A DNA stretch of 44,135 bases, taken from positions 1 through 44,135 of the forward strand of contig LNZD02000023.1 in the NCBI GenBank assembly GCA_001469005.2, read 5' to 3'. Position 1 is the first letter of the stretch, and each line of letters begins with the position of its first letter. The notes under the pieces are model-generated. The model saw nothing but the letters and a program-made list of their open reading frames with translations. It was not told the origin of the DNA and searched no databases. Positions 29,063 to 37,830 of this stretch are shown piece by piece. This stretch comes from SAR324 cluster bacterium lautmerah10. GTDB lineage: Bacteria > SAR324 > NAC60-12. Made by a program: the position numbers and the translations under genes.

Positions 29063-31150
29063 TTATGGTTCACTCTCAAGAAGATTTTGATCCGTTGTTT
29101 GCACTTCCGGAGGCTCCCTACTCAAAATTTCTCCTGGATGCTGATCACAAAGATGGATCGGCACTTGATCGTCAAAGTAGGGATAATCACTAACATCTGG
29201 GCAATTTTCTTCTGGAAGCGAAAGCATTTCACGGTAAGGTAGTAGAGAAGAGGCTTTTTCACTGAAACGACTCCACAAACGGGCAGGCGTCCTCCCTCCT
29301 TGTTCATCCGGCATCGGTAGATTTTCATCATGCCCGATCCAGAATCCTGAGAGCAAAGCAGGATAAGCACCAACAAACCAGGCATCCCGGGAACTACTGC
29401 TGGTCCCGGTTTTTCCCAACAATGATTGATTATCTGTAGGCCAGTTTGCATTACGCCCGGTTCCATTTTGAATTACAGATTTCAAAAGATCCTGCATCTG
29501 CAACATGGTTTGCTGAGAAAATATTTCTTTGGGTTCATTCTCTGGAAAACGATAAATCAGACGACCTGAAGAATCTTCGATCCTTTTGATAAAAACAGGG
29601 CTCAGGTATCGCCCCTGGTTCAGGAAAACCGTATAAGCGGAGGTCAGTTTCAATAAACTGCTTTCCGAACATCCCAATGCTAAACACAATCCGCTCTCTT
29701 CTTTCATTTCAAGATCCAAGGCCCTCGATTTTTCAACAAAGGAACCGATACCGATAGCATCCAGTAACTGAACAGCGATGGTATTAATGGAAAGCTCAAG
29801 GGCCTTGCCAAGAGTCATCTGATCACTGCGATAAGTTCCCCCAAGATGATTTCGGAGAACTCGTTCTTCACCGTAAAGTCCGTCATAATTTTTTGGCGCA
29901 TAAATTTGTTCCACCCCCTCATCTTCCCAGTCGTAAATCAGCACAGAATCCTCAAAACTGGAATTCGGCCGGAAACTTTGATCCAAAGCCGTTGCATAAA
30001 GCAGAGGTTTTAAAGCCGAGCCGGGTTGACGCCGGGCTTGGGTGGCCCTATTGAAAGAAGAGGTTTTAAAGTTTCGTCCTCCACTCAGTGCCAGAACTTC
30101 CCCACTGTTGGGATCCATGGCAACTGCGGCGACTTGCCGTCCAGGAGGAGCATCCTCAGCAAAATTCTGTTGAATCACCTCTTCAAGAAGTTGTTGAAGC
30201 TCAGGATGAAAAGTGGTCCAAATCCGCCATCCCCCCCCATAGACTTGTCCCAGACCATGCTCTGTTCGAAGTAAATTGATGACGTGCTGGACGAAATAAT
30301 TTCCTGAACCGGTTTCGGGATTGGGAACAAGAACATTGAGTTTTTCATCGCTTGCCCGTTGAAATGTTTGGTCATCAATCCATTCCAATTCAAGCATACG
30401 TCTTAAAATCGACTGTTGCCTCTGGTTGACGTCCTTCAGTTCTTCAAGGCTGAAATACTTCCTTCCTGTTTTCAGCTCAGAAATCCTGAGGTAATGCTCG
30501 GGTTTTTTGATCAAAGCCGCCAGAAAGGCTGCCTGTGCCAGGGTCAAGTCATTCACATTTTTTTGAAAATACGCCTGTGAGGCTCTTTCCATTCCATAAT
30601 GACCGTGTCCGAGGTAGATGGAATTGAGGTAATGTTCGAGAATTTTTTCTTTGCCTAAGTAAAGTTCGAGCCAGATCGAAATCGCCATTTCTTTGACTTT
30701 ACGGCGGAGTGTTTGCTCCGGCTCCAACAAGGTTACCTTCACCAACTGTTGGGTGATGGTGCTTGCACCTTGCCGAACACTGCCACTTTGAAGATTGGCC
30801 CAGATGGCCCCGAAAATTCTCAACAGGTCGACACCACGGTGCTGAAAAAAACGGGAGTCCTCAGCGGCTAAAACACTGAGTTGGAGTTCACGGCTAAAAT
30901 CAGAAAGAGAGAGAATTTCCCTGCTTTCCAGCCCTTTCAGGCTTCGGAAGGGTCTTCCGCGATAATCGTATAAAAGGGTGTTGTTGGAAATACTCCCGAT
31001 TTTATTCTCAAAATCTAGAAGCGCGTCTCGGTGGGAAAAAAAGAAGATGCTGCCTGCCAGCAGCAACAGCACAGGGGTTCCAAGCAGAATCAGTAGCAGG
31101 AACCCGCTGTAGCGTCTTTGAGCCGTAAAGGATTTACTCGCTTCGGGCAA
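29063..31150 (-). CDS. Class A penicillin-binding protein (PBP1-type, bifunctional)
   Basis: 695-residue cell-wall synthase. One N-terminal membrane anchor (about 15-38) is followed by the GT51 transglycosylase domain (about 70-240). Catalytic Glu97 is in AAEDSRFFQHRG, and GASTITQQLVK is the second GT motif. The transpeptidase domain (about 340-640) has SxxK at Ser378-Lys381 (GSALKP), SIN in ELSINT, and KTGT in LGKTGTSSSS. The start is a TTG at 31150 overlapping the end of the BI-1 gene by 17 bases; no better start lies before the membrane helix. It is shorter than most PBP1A proteins (about 750-850), so the usual OB-like insertion is probably absent. The gene encodes both polymerase and crosslinking functions. 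Confidence 0.92.
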   Translation of the reverse strand: MPEASKSFTAQRRYSGFLLLILLGTPVLLLLAGSIFFFSHRDALLDFENKIGSISNNTLLYDYRGRPFRSLKGLESREILSLSDFSRELQLSVLAAEDSRFFQHRGVDLLRIFGAIWANLQSGSVRQGASTITQQLVKVTLLEPEQTLRRKVKEMAISIWLELYLGKEKILEHYLNSIYLGHGHYGMERASQAYFQKNVNDLTLAQAAFLAALIKKPEHYLRISELKTGRKYFSLEELKDVNQRQQSILRRMLELEWIDDQTFQRASDEKLNVLVPNPETGSGNYFVQHVINLLRTEHGLGQVYGGGWRIWTTFHPELQQLLEEVIQQNFAEDAPPGRQVAAVAMDPNSGEVLALSGGRNFKTSSFNRATQARRQPGSALKPLLYATALDQSFRPNSSFEDSVLIYDWEDEGVEQIYAPKNYDGLYGEERVLRNHLGGTYRSDQMTLGKALELSINTIAVQLLDAIGIGSFVEKSRALDLEMKEESGLCLALGCSESSLLKLTSAYTVFLNQGRYLSPVFIKRIEDSSGRLIYRFPENEPKEIFSQQTMLQMQDLLKSVIQNGTGRNANWPTDNQSLLGKTGTSSSSRDAWFVGAYPALLSGFWIGHDENLPMPDEQGGRTPARLWSRFSEKASSLLPYREMLSLPEENCPDVSDYPYFDDQVPIHLCDQHPGEILSREPPEVQTTDQNLLESEP

Positions 31151-31823
31151 TCCCGAGGATGCTTAACAGTGCAATGAAAAGGTTCAGGATATCAAGGTAG
31201 AGAGCCAATGTTGCAGAAACATGCTCATCCGTTCCGTAATACCGAAGAATGTTTGAGGTGTCGTAGAGGATGAATCCGCTGAAGAGAAGCACTGCCGCCC
31301 CGGAAATCATGAACTGAGCCAATGAACTTCCAAAAAACATGTTAAGCAGCGATCCGATCACTACCACCATCAAACCGGTGAAAAGAAACCCCTGCATGAA
31401 ACTGAAATCACGCTTGGAGAAAACAACATACATTGTCAGTCCTCCAAATATCAGTGCCGTCAAAGCGAAGGCTTCAAAAGCGATGCTGGGACCTACCCGA
31501 TAGAGCAAAGGCCCAACCACCAATCCTGTGACTGTAGTGAAACTGAAAAGAGCCACCATGTTTAATCCCGGTTTCTTCGCCGCGAACTGAGCAAAGAAAA
31601 CAAGGCCGATTTGCAGGATGAAAAACAGCATCATGTTTGATGCGACCGGGATCAGCAGTAAATTGGGATCTGAACCAAGATGGGCTCCGATGGCTGCAGT
31701 AACAAGCGAAAGTGCCAACAGTCCATAAACCTTCTTGATGAAGACCAATCTCTCGCCGACTGAGACTGAAGCAGCAGGGGTCACTCCGTAGGTGGCCTGT
31801 GCTGCCGAACCGAATTTCATCAT
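31134..31823 (-). CDS. Bax inhibitor-1 family membrane protein (YccA/YbhL/YetJ-like)
   Basis: 229 residues with about seven predicted membrane helices. The paired aspartates of the family are visible in the last helices: Asp188 in ILYDTSNIL and Asp211 in LYLDILNLF. In YetJ these form the pH-sensing latch of a calcium leak channel. In bacteria other members interact with the FtsH protease. A strong ribosome-binding site (AGGAG) precedes tandem ATG codons. An extended -10 promoter lies about 50 bases upstream. The 3' end overlaps the PBP start by 17 bases. The family is clear and the physiological role is not. Confidence 0.9.
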   Translation of the reverse strand: MMKFGSAAQATYGVTPAASVSVGERLVFIKKVYGLLALSLVTAAIGAHLGSDPNLLLIPVASNMMLFFILQIGLVFFAQFAAKKPGLNMVALFSFTTVTGLVVGPLLYRVGPSIAFEAFALTALIFGGLTMYVVFSKRDFSFMQGFLFTGLMVVVIGSLLNMFFGSSLAQFMISGAAVLLFSGFILYDTSNILRYYGTDEHVSATLALYLDILNLFIALLSILGIARSE

Positions 31824-31874
31824 AATGTCTCCTGTGACAAATGAATTAAATGAGTCATATAGTAATAAAAGATT

Positions 31875-31883
31875 ATTATATCA
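31875..31883 (-). promoter_or_regulatory. Extended -10 promoter for the BI-1 gene
   Basis: On the minus strand the sequence reads TGATATAAT: a perfect TATAAT hexamer (31875-31880) with the TGn extension. A clear -35 at 17 bases is lacking, which is usual for extended -10 promoters. Transcription would start near 31868, about 45 bases before the ATG. Confidence 0.5.
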
Positions 31884-31971
31884 TAATGTCACTGATTACA
31901 AGTGAAAACGGATGGATCCATAATGTAAGCTTGGCCCTCAGGAAACCATTTCAGATCTGCAAAATACCGTT

Positions 31972-32799
31972 TCAAAAATCCGAATAGTTGAGGAAGGCTT
32001 TCAGGAAAATACTGGTCTTTCCGGCGATTTTCGGCCCTCGCCTGTAATAGAACTGCTGGCTCATGGTGTATTGATCCAAATGAGCTGGTTCAGAAACAAT
32101 GATCTCTCCGTTTGTGTCTCTTTGGGGAGTTGTCAGAGTTTTCCCAATCATGACAGGAGTTTCAAAATCAATCCCTTCCAATTCAGGAACGAGCCTGGAA
32201 GCAAGCAAGGTCAGGGGAATTTCATAAAGTGTTTCTGCAAAAAAGAACCCCATGAACTGGGCCGCGCCTTCAATGTTTTCATCATTTTGTTCAAGCAGCC
32301 ATTGAGTCAATTCTTGATGCAACTGACGCCACTCCTCGTCTTTCATCGTTCGGGACTTCAGCTTCAATTCTCCGCGGTTGAGGTATGCCTCACTTTTATT
32401 TCTTAGAAAACTTAGGAACCCTCCCTCCTCACGAAACATCTGGGAATTCAAAAAACGTTTCTCAAAATCTCGGAGCATGGCCCGTCCGGCTTCCATCCGT
32501 TCCAGGGATTCTTTCGATTTGGAAGCGATTTTCAACTCAGCAGAAAGCCTTTCGTTCAGCAGTTTCAGTTCCTTGTGCTCATTTTCCAGATCACGAAGAC
32601 GCTGCAATTCCGCCTGTTCCTCTTCGGCTAAAGCCGGAGTTGAAGAAGACTCTGCGGGCTCCACCTCAGGAGAACTGAGCGTAGCTGTGATTTCGGTCTT
32701 ATCGGGAGTGGGGGGAGCGAGATTTCTCTCGTAAAGCAGCCATGAGGTGCTGAGAAAAAAAACTAGAGTCAGCACCGGGAAGAGTTTTATGGATTTCAA
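31972..32799 (-). CDS. Hypothetical protein with N-terminal membrane anchor and coiled coil
   Basis: 275 residues. An N-terminal hydrophobic segment (about 6-23, LFPVLTLVFFLSTSWLLY) could be an uncleaved signal anchor. It is followed by a Pro/Ser/Glu-rich linker (28-57) and a charged coiled coil (about 58-120, AEEEQAELQRLRDLENEHKE and onward). A folded C-terminal region (about 125-275) contains aromatic-rich segments. The start is TTG at 32799 with a strong GGGAGGA ribosome-binding site 4 bases away. I do not recognise the C-terminal domain. It sits between argG and the BI-1 gene and is probably periplasmic and anchored to the inner membrane. Confidence 0.7.
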   Translation of the reverse strand: MKSIKLFPVLTLVFFLSTSWLLYERNLAPPTPDKTEITATLSSPEVEPAESSSTPALAEEEQAELQRLRDLENEHKELKLLNERLSAELKIASKSKESLERMEAGRAMLRDFEKRFLNSQMFREEGGFLSFLRNKSEAYLNRGELKLKSRTMKDEEWRQLHQELTQWLLEQNDENIEGAAQFMGFFFAETLYEIPLTLLASRLVPELEGIDFETPVMIGKTLTTPQRDTNGEIIVSEPAHLDQYTMSQQFYYRRGPKIAGKTSIFLKAFLNYSDF

Positions 32800-32877
32800 A
32801 AGTCCTCCCTATGATAATGGTTTTTCCCGGAACCTGTTTATTCAGATCCTGACGATTCCGGGCAGAACTTCCTCGTT

Positions 32878-34095
32878 TCAGGCTTTTGAGGTAAGACGCC
32901 TGTGGATCCGAAGAGGCAAGGCATTGAGGCGGATGAATCCGTTGGAATCCCGGGGATCATAGTTGCCTTCATCTGCTTCCATCGTGGCAATATCCTCATC
33001 ATAGAGGCTATTATCCGATTTCCTTCCTGTGACCATACAGTTTCCACGGTAGAGCTTCAAGCGAACGGTTCCGCTGACCCTTTTCTGAGTGCTGCGTCCC
33101 ATCTCAAGCAGGATTTCCATTTCCGGTGAAAACCAGAAACCGTTGTAAACGAGTTGGGAAAAACGCGGCATTAGGCTGTCCTTCAGATGAATCACCCCAC
33201 GATCCAGGGTCAGGGATTCCATCGCACGATGAGCAATATTGAGGATGGTTCCCCCCGGAGTCTCATAAACCCCCCTTGATTTCATCCCGACAAATCGGGA
33301 CTCGACCAGATCTACTCTGCCGATCCCATGGCGGCCTCCGATTTCGTTTAACTCCGTCAATAGGTCTACGGTTTCGAACTCCTGTCCATCAAGTCTTACC
33401 GGAAGTCCCTCCTCAAAGTCGATGGTCAATATCTGTTCCTGGTCTGGAGCATTTTTTGGAGACTCTGAAAGCTCGAACATCTCACCTTTCGGTTCCTGCC
33501 AGGGATCTTCGAGCATTCCTGACTCGAAACTGATATGCATCAGGTTTTCATCAGTGCTCCAGGGCTGTTCCGCAGTGGCTTTTACCGGGATTCCGTTTTG
33601 CTGAGCATATTCAATCAATTGAGCACGTCCTGGATAGCGTTGATAGAATTCCGGGACCTTCCAGGGAGCAATGATCTTGATGTCCGGATTCAGGGCATAA
33701 TATCCCAACTCAAAACGAACCTGGTCATTACCTTTTCCTGTTGCACCATGACTCACTGTGGAAGCACCAAACCGTTCCGCAGCTTCGATTTGTTTTTTTG
33801 AAATCAAAGGACGGGCCAGAGAGGTTCCAAGCAGATAGGTGCCCTCGTAAACCGCGTTCCACTCAATCGCCCGAAAAACATAATCCTCAACGAATTCTTT
33901 CCGCACATCTTCGATCAACACATCCACGGCCCCGGCCTTGAGACCCTTTTGCCGGATTTCATCGAGGTTTTCGACTTTTTGTCCGAGGTCCAGGCAGAGG
34001 GCAATCACGTCATACCCCTGGGAGGCCAGCCAGTGAACAATCACAGAAGTATCAAGCCCCCCGGAATAGGCCAGGACTACTTTTTCTTTACTCAT
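32878..34095 (-). CDS. argG: Argininosuccinate synthase
   Basis: 405 residues. It condenses citrulline and aspartate with ATP to argininosuccinate, the penultimate step of arginine synthesis. The N-type ATP pyrophosphatase loop AYSGGLDTS (9-17) is intact. GATGKGNDQVRFE and the middle VKATAEQPWSTDENL are typical of the family. Length is normal. No argH or other arginine gene is in view. It is 32 bases downstream of the cold-shock-domain gene on the same strand. Confidence 0.97.
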   Translation of the reverse strand: MSKEKVVLAYSGGLDTSVIVHWLASQGYDVIALCLDLGQKVENLDEIRQKGLKAGAVDVLIEDVRKEFVEDYVFRAIEWNAVYEGTYLLGTSLARPLISKKQIEAAERFGASTVSHGATGKGNDQVRFELGYYALNPDIKIIAPWKVPEFYQRYPGRAQLIEYAQQNGIPVKATAEQPWSTDENLMHISFESGMLEDPWQEPKGEMFELSESPKNAPDQEQILTIDFEEGLPVRLDGQEFETVDLLTELNEIGGRHGIGRVDLVESRFVGMKSRGVYETPGGTILNIAHRAMESLTLDRGVIHLKDSLMPRFSQLVYNGFWFSPEMEILLEMGRSTQKRVSGTVRLKLYRGNCMVTGRKSDNSLYDEDIATMEADEGNYDPRDSNGFIRLNALPLRIHRRLTSKA

Positions 34096-34127
34096 TGGTT
34101 TAAGTGTTTAATTTTTTCAGGAAAGAA

Positions 34128-34601
34128 TCAGGAAGCCCTGGAAATCGGCTCTTCTTCCGGAACCTGCTCCCACTCGTTTTCTGCTTCTTTGATGCGCACG
34201 ACATTTTGTGCGACAGGACCTTTTTTCCCTAAACCGATATCATATTCGACGCGGTCATCTTTATTCAGGTAGCGGAATCCGGAAAGTTTAATTTCAGATT
34301 GATGAACGAACAAATCCTGTCCGTTGTCCTGTTCTATGAAACCAAATCCTTTGGTGGGATTAAACCACTTAACAAGTCCCTGTTGACGGCCTGCTTCAAT
34401 GTCCACCATAGATGCAGGAGATTTGATCTGAACCCACCCCACTACGATGCAGGCCAGAGCGGCAAAAGCGCTGATGCTGATCAGGGTCTCGGAAAGCAGA
34501 ACTTGTTCGGTATTTTGGGAATGATTCCAAATCAGGTAAAGCAGGCCAAGGATGCCCGCGCCCTCGAGCACGACGAGGGAAAATAATATTTTCTTTTGCA
34601 T
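34128..34601 (-). CDS. Membrane-anchored cold-shock-domain protein
   Basis: 157 residues. Two predicted membrane helices occupy the N-terminus (about 5-25 and 36-57). A complete cold-shock domain follows (about 73-137), with RNP1-type KGFGFIEQ (84-91) and RNP2-type DLFVHQS (96-102), the nucleic-acid-contacting motifs. The acidic tail is short. Typical CspA proteins are about 70 residues and soluble. Other membrane cold-shock-domain proteins known to me carry DUF1294 after the domain, not two helices before it. The domain should face the cytoplasm if the two helices form a hairpin. It probably binds RNA or single-stranded DNA at the membrane. It lies between trxB and argG. Confidence 0.8.
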   Translation of the reverse strand: MQKKILFSLVVLEGAGILGLLYLIWNHSQNTEQVLLSETLISISAFAALACIVVGWVQIKSPASMVDIEAGRQQGLVKWFNPTKGFGFIEQDNGQDLFVHQSEIKLSGFRYLNKDDRVEYDIGLGKKGPVAQNVVRIKEAENEWEQVPEEEPISRAS

Positions 34602-34618
34602 TGTTCTTCTTCAATAAG

Positions 34619-34675
34619 GCGGATGACCTGAAGACTGCAACGGTCAAAAATTTAGGCATGAAGGAGATCATCCGC
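34619..34675 (-). other. Long-range inverted repeat in the leader of the cold-shock-domain gene
   Basis: GCGGATGA (34619-34626) and TCATCCGC (34668-34675) are perfect 8-bp complements enclosing 41 bases, in the 86-base gap between trxB and the cold-shock-domain gene. The downstream edge is about 18 bases from the ATG. There is no T-tract that would make it a terminator. A leader that refolds with temperature would suit a cold-shock gene, but that is inference. Confidence 0.35.
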
Positions 34676-34687
34676 ATGGTTTTGTAT

Positions 34688-35632
34688 TTATATTGATTGT
34701 TCCGCCAGCCAGCGTTCGGCGTCGATGGCTGCCATGCAGCCTGTTCCGGCGGCTGTCACAGCCTGACGGTAAATATGGTCTTGTACATCACCACAGGCAA
34801 AAATCCCTTCGCGTGAGGTATAGGTGGAACCGGATTGAACTTTGAGATAACCGTTTTCATCCATCTCCAGTTGCCCCTCAAAAAGTTGGGTGTTGGGCGT
34901 GTGGCCTATTGCGACAAACATTCCATCAAAAGGGTGTTTTGTTAATTCTCCATTTTTAAGATTTTTAATTGATAAACCATTCATCCCCTGTTCATCTCCT
35001 AACACTTCTTCAACAGCTGAATTCCACAGAAATGAAATTTTTGGGTGATTCAGAGCACGATCCTGCATGATCTTACTGGCCCGCAATTCATCTCTTCGAT
35101 GAATGACAGTCACCTTTTCACAAAGATTGGCCAGGTAAAGCGCTTCTTCCATGGCCGTATCACCTCCACCAACTACAGCGACATTTTGATTTCTGAAGAA
35201 AAAACCATCGCAGGTGGCACAGGCCGATACACCACGACCATTGTATTTTTTTTCCGAATCCAAACCAAGCCATCGAGCAGAAGCACCCGTGGCAATGATC
35301 AATGAATTGGTTTTGAGCGCTTCTCCATTTTCCAGTTTGAGTGAAAACGGCCTAGTAGTCAGATCCGCCTCAACGACATCTCCCTGAAAAAATCGTGTTT
35401 CAAAACGAGCCGCCTGTTCCGTCAGCAAATCCATCATTTCCGGGCCTTTAATTCCTTTGGGAAACCCGGGATAGTTTTCGACGTCAGAAGTAATCATCAG
35501 TTGGCCCCCTTTTTCCCGTCCATATACCAGGACCGGATTCAGGTTGGCTCTGGCAGCATAAATTGCCGCAGTGAGCCCTGCCGGGCCCGAACCGAGGATG
35601 AGTACATTGAGAGGAGATTCCAATTCAGTCAT
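34688..35632 (-). CDS. trxB: Thioredoxin-disulfide reductase
   Basis: 314 residues from the ATG at 35632; an upstream in-frame TTG at 35647 would add 5 residues. It is the NADPH- and FAD-dependent flavoenzyme that reduces thioredoxin. The FAD-binding ILGSGPAGLTAAIYAARA is at the N-terminus, and the redox-active CATC (Cys138, Cys141) is present in SACATCDGFFF. The NADPH-binding VGGGDTAMEEALYL follows. The C-terminal GIFACGDVQD segment is also typical. The neighbours are mutL upstream and the cold-shock-domain gene downstream, both on the same strand. Confidence 0.96.
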   Translation of the reverse strand: MTELESPLNVLILGSGPAGLTAAIYAARANLNPVLVYGREKGGQLMITSDVENYPGFPKGIKGPEMMDLLTEQAARFETRFFQGDVVEADLTTRPFSLKLENGEALKTNSLIIATGASARWLGLDSEKKYNGRGVSACATCDGFFFRNQNVAVVGGGDTAMEEALYLANLCEKVTVIHRRDELRASKIMQDRALNHPKISFLWNSAVEEVLGDEQGMNGLSIKNLKNGELTKHPFDGMFVAIGHTPNTQLFEGQLEMDENGYLKVQSGSTYTSREGIFACGDVQDHIYRQAVTAAGTGCMAAIDAERWLAEQSI

Positions 35633-35803
35633 TGTTTTATCTATCAAATTCTATGAAGTATTTAGCCTCCTCGTTTCACTCAAAACGATCCTTCTAAGCT
35701 CATTACCACGAAGAATCGTCCAATTATTAAAATCAAAATCCGAGAAACGATCAAGATCTATACTTGTATGGAGCGTTCCTGGAAATCTTGATGAGGAATA
35801 GGA

Positions 35804-37747
35804 TCAAGCTTTGAGGCGTTTGATCAGTTCATCTTTGGGAATCAGGAACCATAGTCGTTCTCCTGAAGAATTGAGAGGAGGAAGGTCCAGTTGCTCCATC
35901 TGAGCGATGAGCAGATTCATGGCTTTGTAATTCAAAGATGATTGACGATCCAAAGCAGCATGTCCGGCAATGCATTGTATGAGATCTTTCCTGATTTCGG
36001 ATTCATGAGCCCGTTTTCCAAAAGCAGATACCCTGCTGACGAAATCTTTGAAGACCCCTGCACACTTTTCCGGAGCAAGAGGAAAGGGCAAGCTGCTGAT
36101 GGAAAAAGTGGTCCCTCCGAAAGAATCGATTTGGAACCCGCATTGTCTGAGAAGTTTTTGATGCAATTCGAGAATCAAAGCATCCTGGGCTTTCAACTCC
36201 AACAGCAGTGGCACTTCGTTTTCGAAGATCCGGACTGAATTTTCTTCGACGGTTTTGGACAACAAGACTTCGATCAGTACTTTATGAATGGTGTGAACGT
36301 CTCCCACAGCCAGACCGTCTTCATGTTCCATCAGGATTTGACTTTGGTGAAGCATGCCGATGATCTTAAATTGTTCCGGTTTTTCAGCCAGATTCGGGAA
36401 GAGATTAAGTTCTTCCGGAAAATCCAGGTCCTGATTCGATTCTGTTTTTGCAATTTCAGATTTGACCTGTTCTGTAGGAATGGGGGCTTCGTTTGGATTT
36501 GACTCTACGATTTTCGGAGAAGCAACTTTCTTCCGGGAAGATGCTCCTGATGGAGCAATTGGAATCTCAGCAAAACCAGTAAGATCCCTTTGCCGAACAT
36601 CCAAAGATGGATTTTTCTTTCTAAGCGGTTTTGGAAATGATTCCTCCAACGGAAGTGAGTCAGGAAGGTTAAATTCTACCTGATCCGAACGTTGCGGGAA
36701 CGAGCCACCGCCCACTTCCCTTCCGAAAAATCGTTTTTCCGTTGTCTCATGAATCTGCCGGGAAAGTTGATCTGCAAGGATGGTATGAATCAGTTGGCTG
36801 TTGCGAAAACGAATTTCCGTTTTTGCGGGATGAACGTTCACATCTACATCCTCGGGAGCCACATCAACTTTTAAAAAGTATGCAGGATGTTTCCCCTTGG
36901 CCAGTAAACCTTTGTATCCGTCATAAATCCCGTGATTCAGCGCAGGGCATTTGACATGCCGTCCATTGACGAACAGGTACTGAAGTCTCCTGCTGGTTTT
37001 TGTCTTGGAGGGCAGGGAAATCCAGCCTTCGAATGAAAGCTGGTTGGCCTGATGCTGAACCGGCATCAGCCCGTCTCGAACTTCTTCTCCAAACAATTGT
37101 TGAATCCGTCCCTCAAGATCCGGGGCTTGGGAAAGATTGAGCAGCATCTGCTGGTTGTGGGTTAAACGAAACTGAATCGACGGTGCCGCCAAAGCCAACC
37201 TTTGAAGCAACTGCTGAGTATGCTGAAGTTCGGTGGCAGTACTTTTCATAAATTTCAAACGGGCAGGGGTATTAAAAAAAAGCTGCTCCACAGAAATTTT
37301 GGTTCCTCTTGGAAATCCGGTTTTCCCCTGATGCTCCAGGACTCCTCCATTCAGTCGAAACTGCACGGCTCCCTTGGATTCGTTACTACAGGTGGTGAGT
37401 TCCAATCGTGAAACACTTGAAATCGCAGCCAGTGCTTCACCACGGAATCCCAGGGTGTGGATTCGGAAAAGATCCTCTTCTGCTGAAATTTTGCTGGTGG
37501 CGTGGCGTTCAAGTGCGTGCAGTGCGTCGGTCTCATTCATCCCGGATCCGTTGTCCAGCACACTGATCAAATCCTTGCCTCCGTTTTTCAGGGTAACCAG
37601 GATTTGGTCTGCTCCCGCATCCAGGGAATTTTCAACCAGTTCTTTGACCACCGATGCCGGGCGTTCCACCACTTCTCCGGCGGCTATCTTGTTGATCAGC
37701 GATTCAGGGAGGATTCGGACTTTGGAAGGCTCAGACTCAACTGGCAT
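35804..37747 (-). CDS. mutL: DNA mismatch repair protein MutL, endonuclease motif degenerate
   Basis: 647 residues. The GHKL ATPase domain is complete: INKIAAGEVVERPASVVKEL near the start, Glu36 and Asn40 in KELVENSLDAGA, DNGSGM (65-70), RHATSKI and TLGFRGEALAAIS (98-110). A Pro/Ser-rich linker spans about 345-455. In the C-terminal domain the endonuclease motif DQHAxxExxxxE is replaced by DVHTIHKVLIEV (483-494): Asp and His remain, the first Glu is Lys489 and the second is shifted. The usual terminal C-P-H-G-R-P is also missing (NSSGERLWF instead). So it is likely a non-endonuclease MutL, as in E. coli, which would need a separate nicking activity. Confidence 0.93.
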   Translation of the reverse strand: MPVESEPSKVRILPESLINKIAAGEVVERPASVVKELVENSLDAGADQILVTLKNGGKDLISVLDNGSGMNETDALHALERHATSKISAEEDLFRIHTLGFRGEALAAISSVSRLELTTCSNESKGAVQFRLNGGVLEHQGKTGFPRGTKISVEQLFFNTPARLKFMKSTATELQHTQQLLQRLALAAPSIQFRLTHNQQMLLNLSQAPDLEGRIQQLFGEEVRDGLMPVQHQANQLSFEGWISLPSKTKTSRRLQYLFVNGRHVKCPALNHGIYDGYKGLLAKGKHPAYFLKVDVAPEDVDVNVHPAKTEIRFRNSQLIHTILADQLSRQIHETTEKRFFGREVGGGSFPQRSDQVEFNLPDSLPLEESFPKPLRKKNPSLDVRQRDLTGFAEIPIAPSGASSRKKVASPKIVESNPNEAPIPTEQVKSEIAKTESNQDLDFPEELNLFPNLAEKPEQFKIIGMLHQSQILMEHEDGLAVGDVHTIHKVLIEVLLSKTVEENSVRIFENEVPLLLELKAQDALILELHQKLLRQCGFQIDSFGGTTFSISSLPFPLAPEKCAGVFKDFVSRVSAFGKRAHESEIRKDLIQCIAGHAALDRQSSLNYKAMNLLIAQMEQLDLPPLNSSGERLWFLIPKDELIKRLKA

Positions 37748-37830
37748 CTGTCGGAAGGAAAAATTCGAGTGAAATGATAGTGCTGGTTTTCAACCAGCTT
37801 GAAGAACAGCCCCCAAGCACCTGAAATGGA

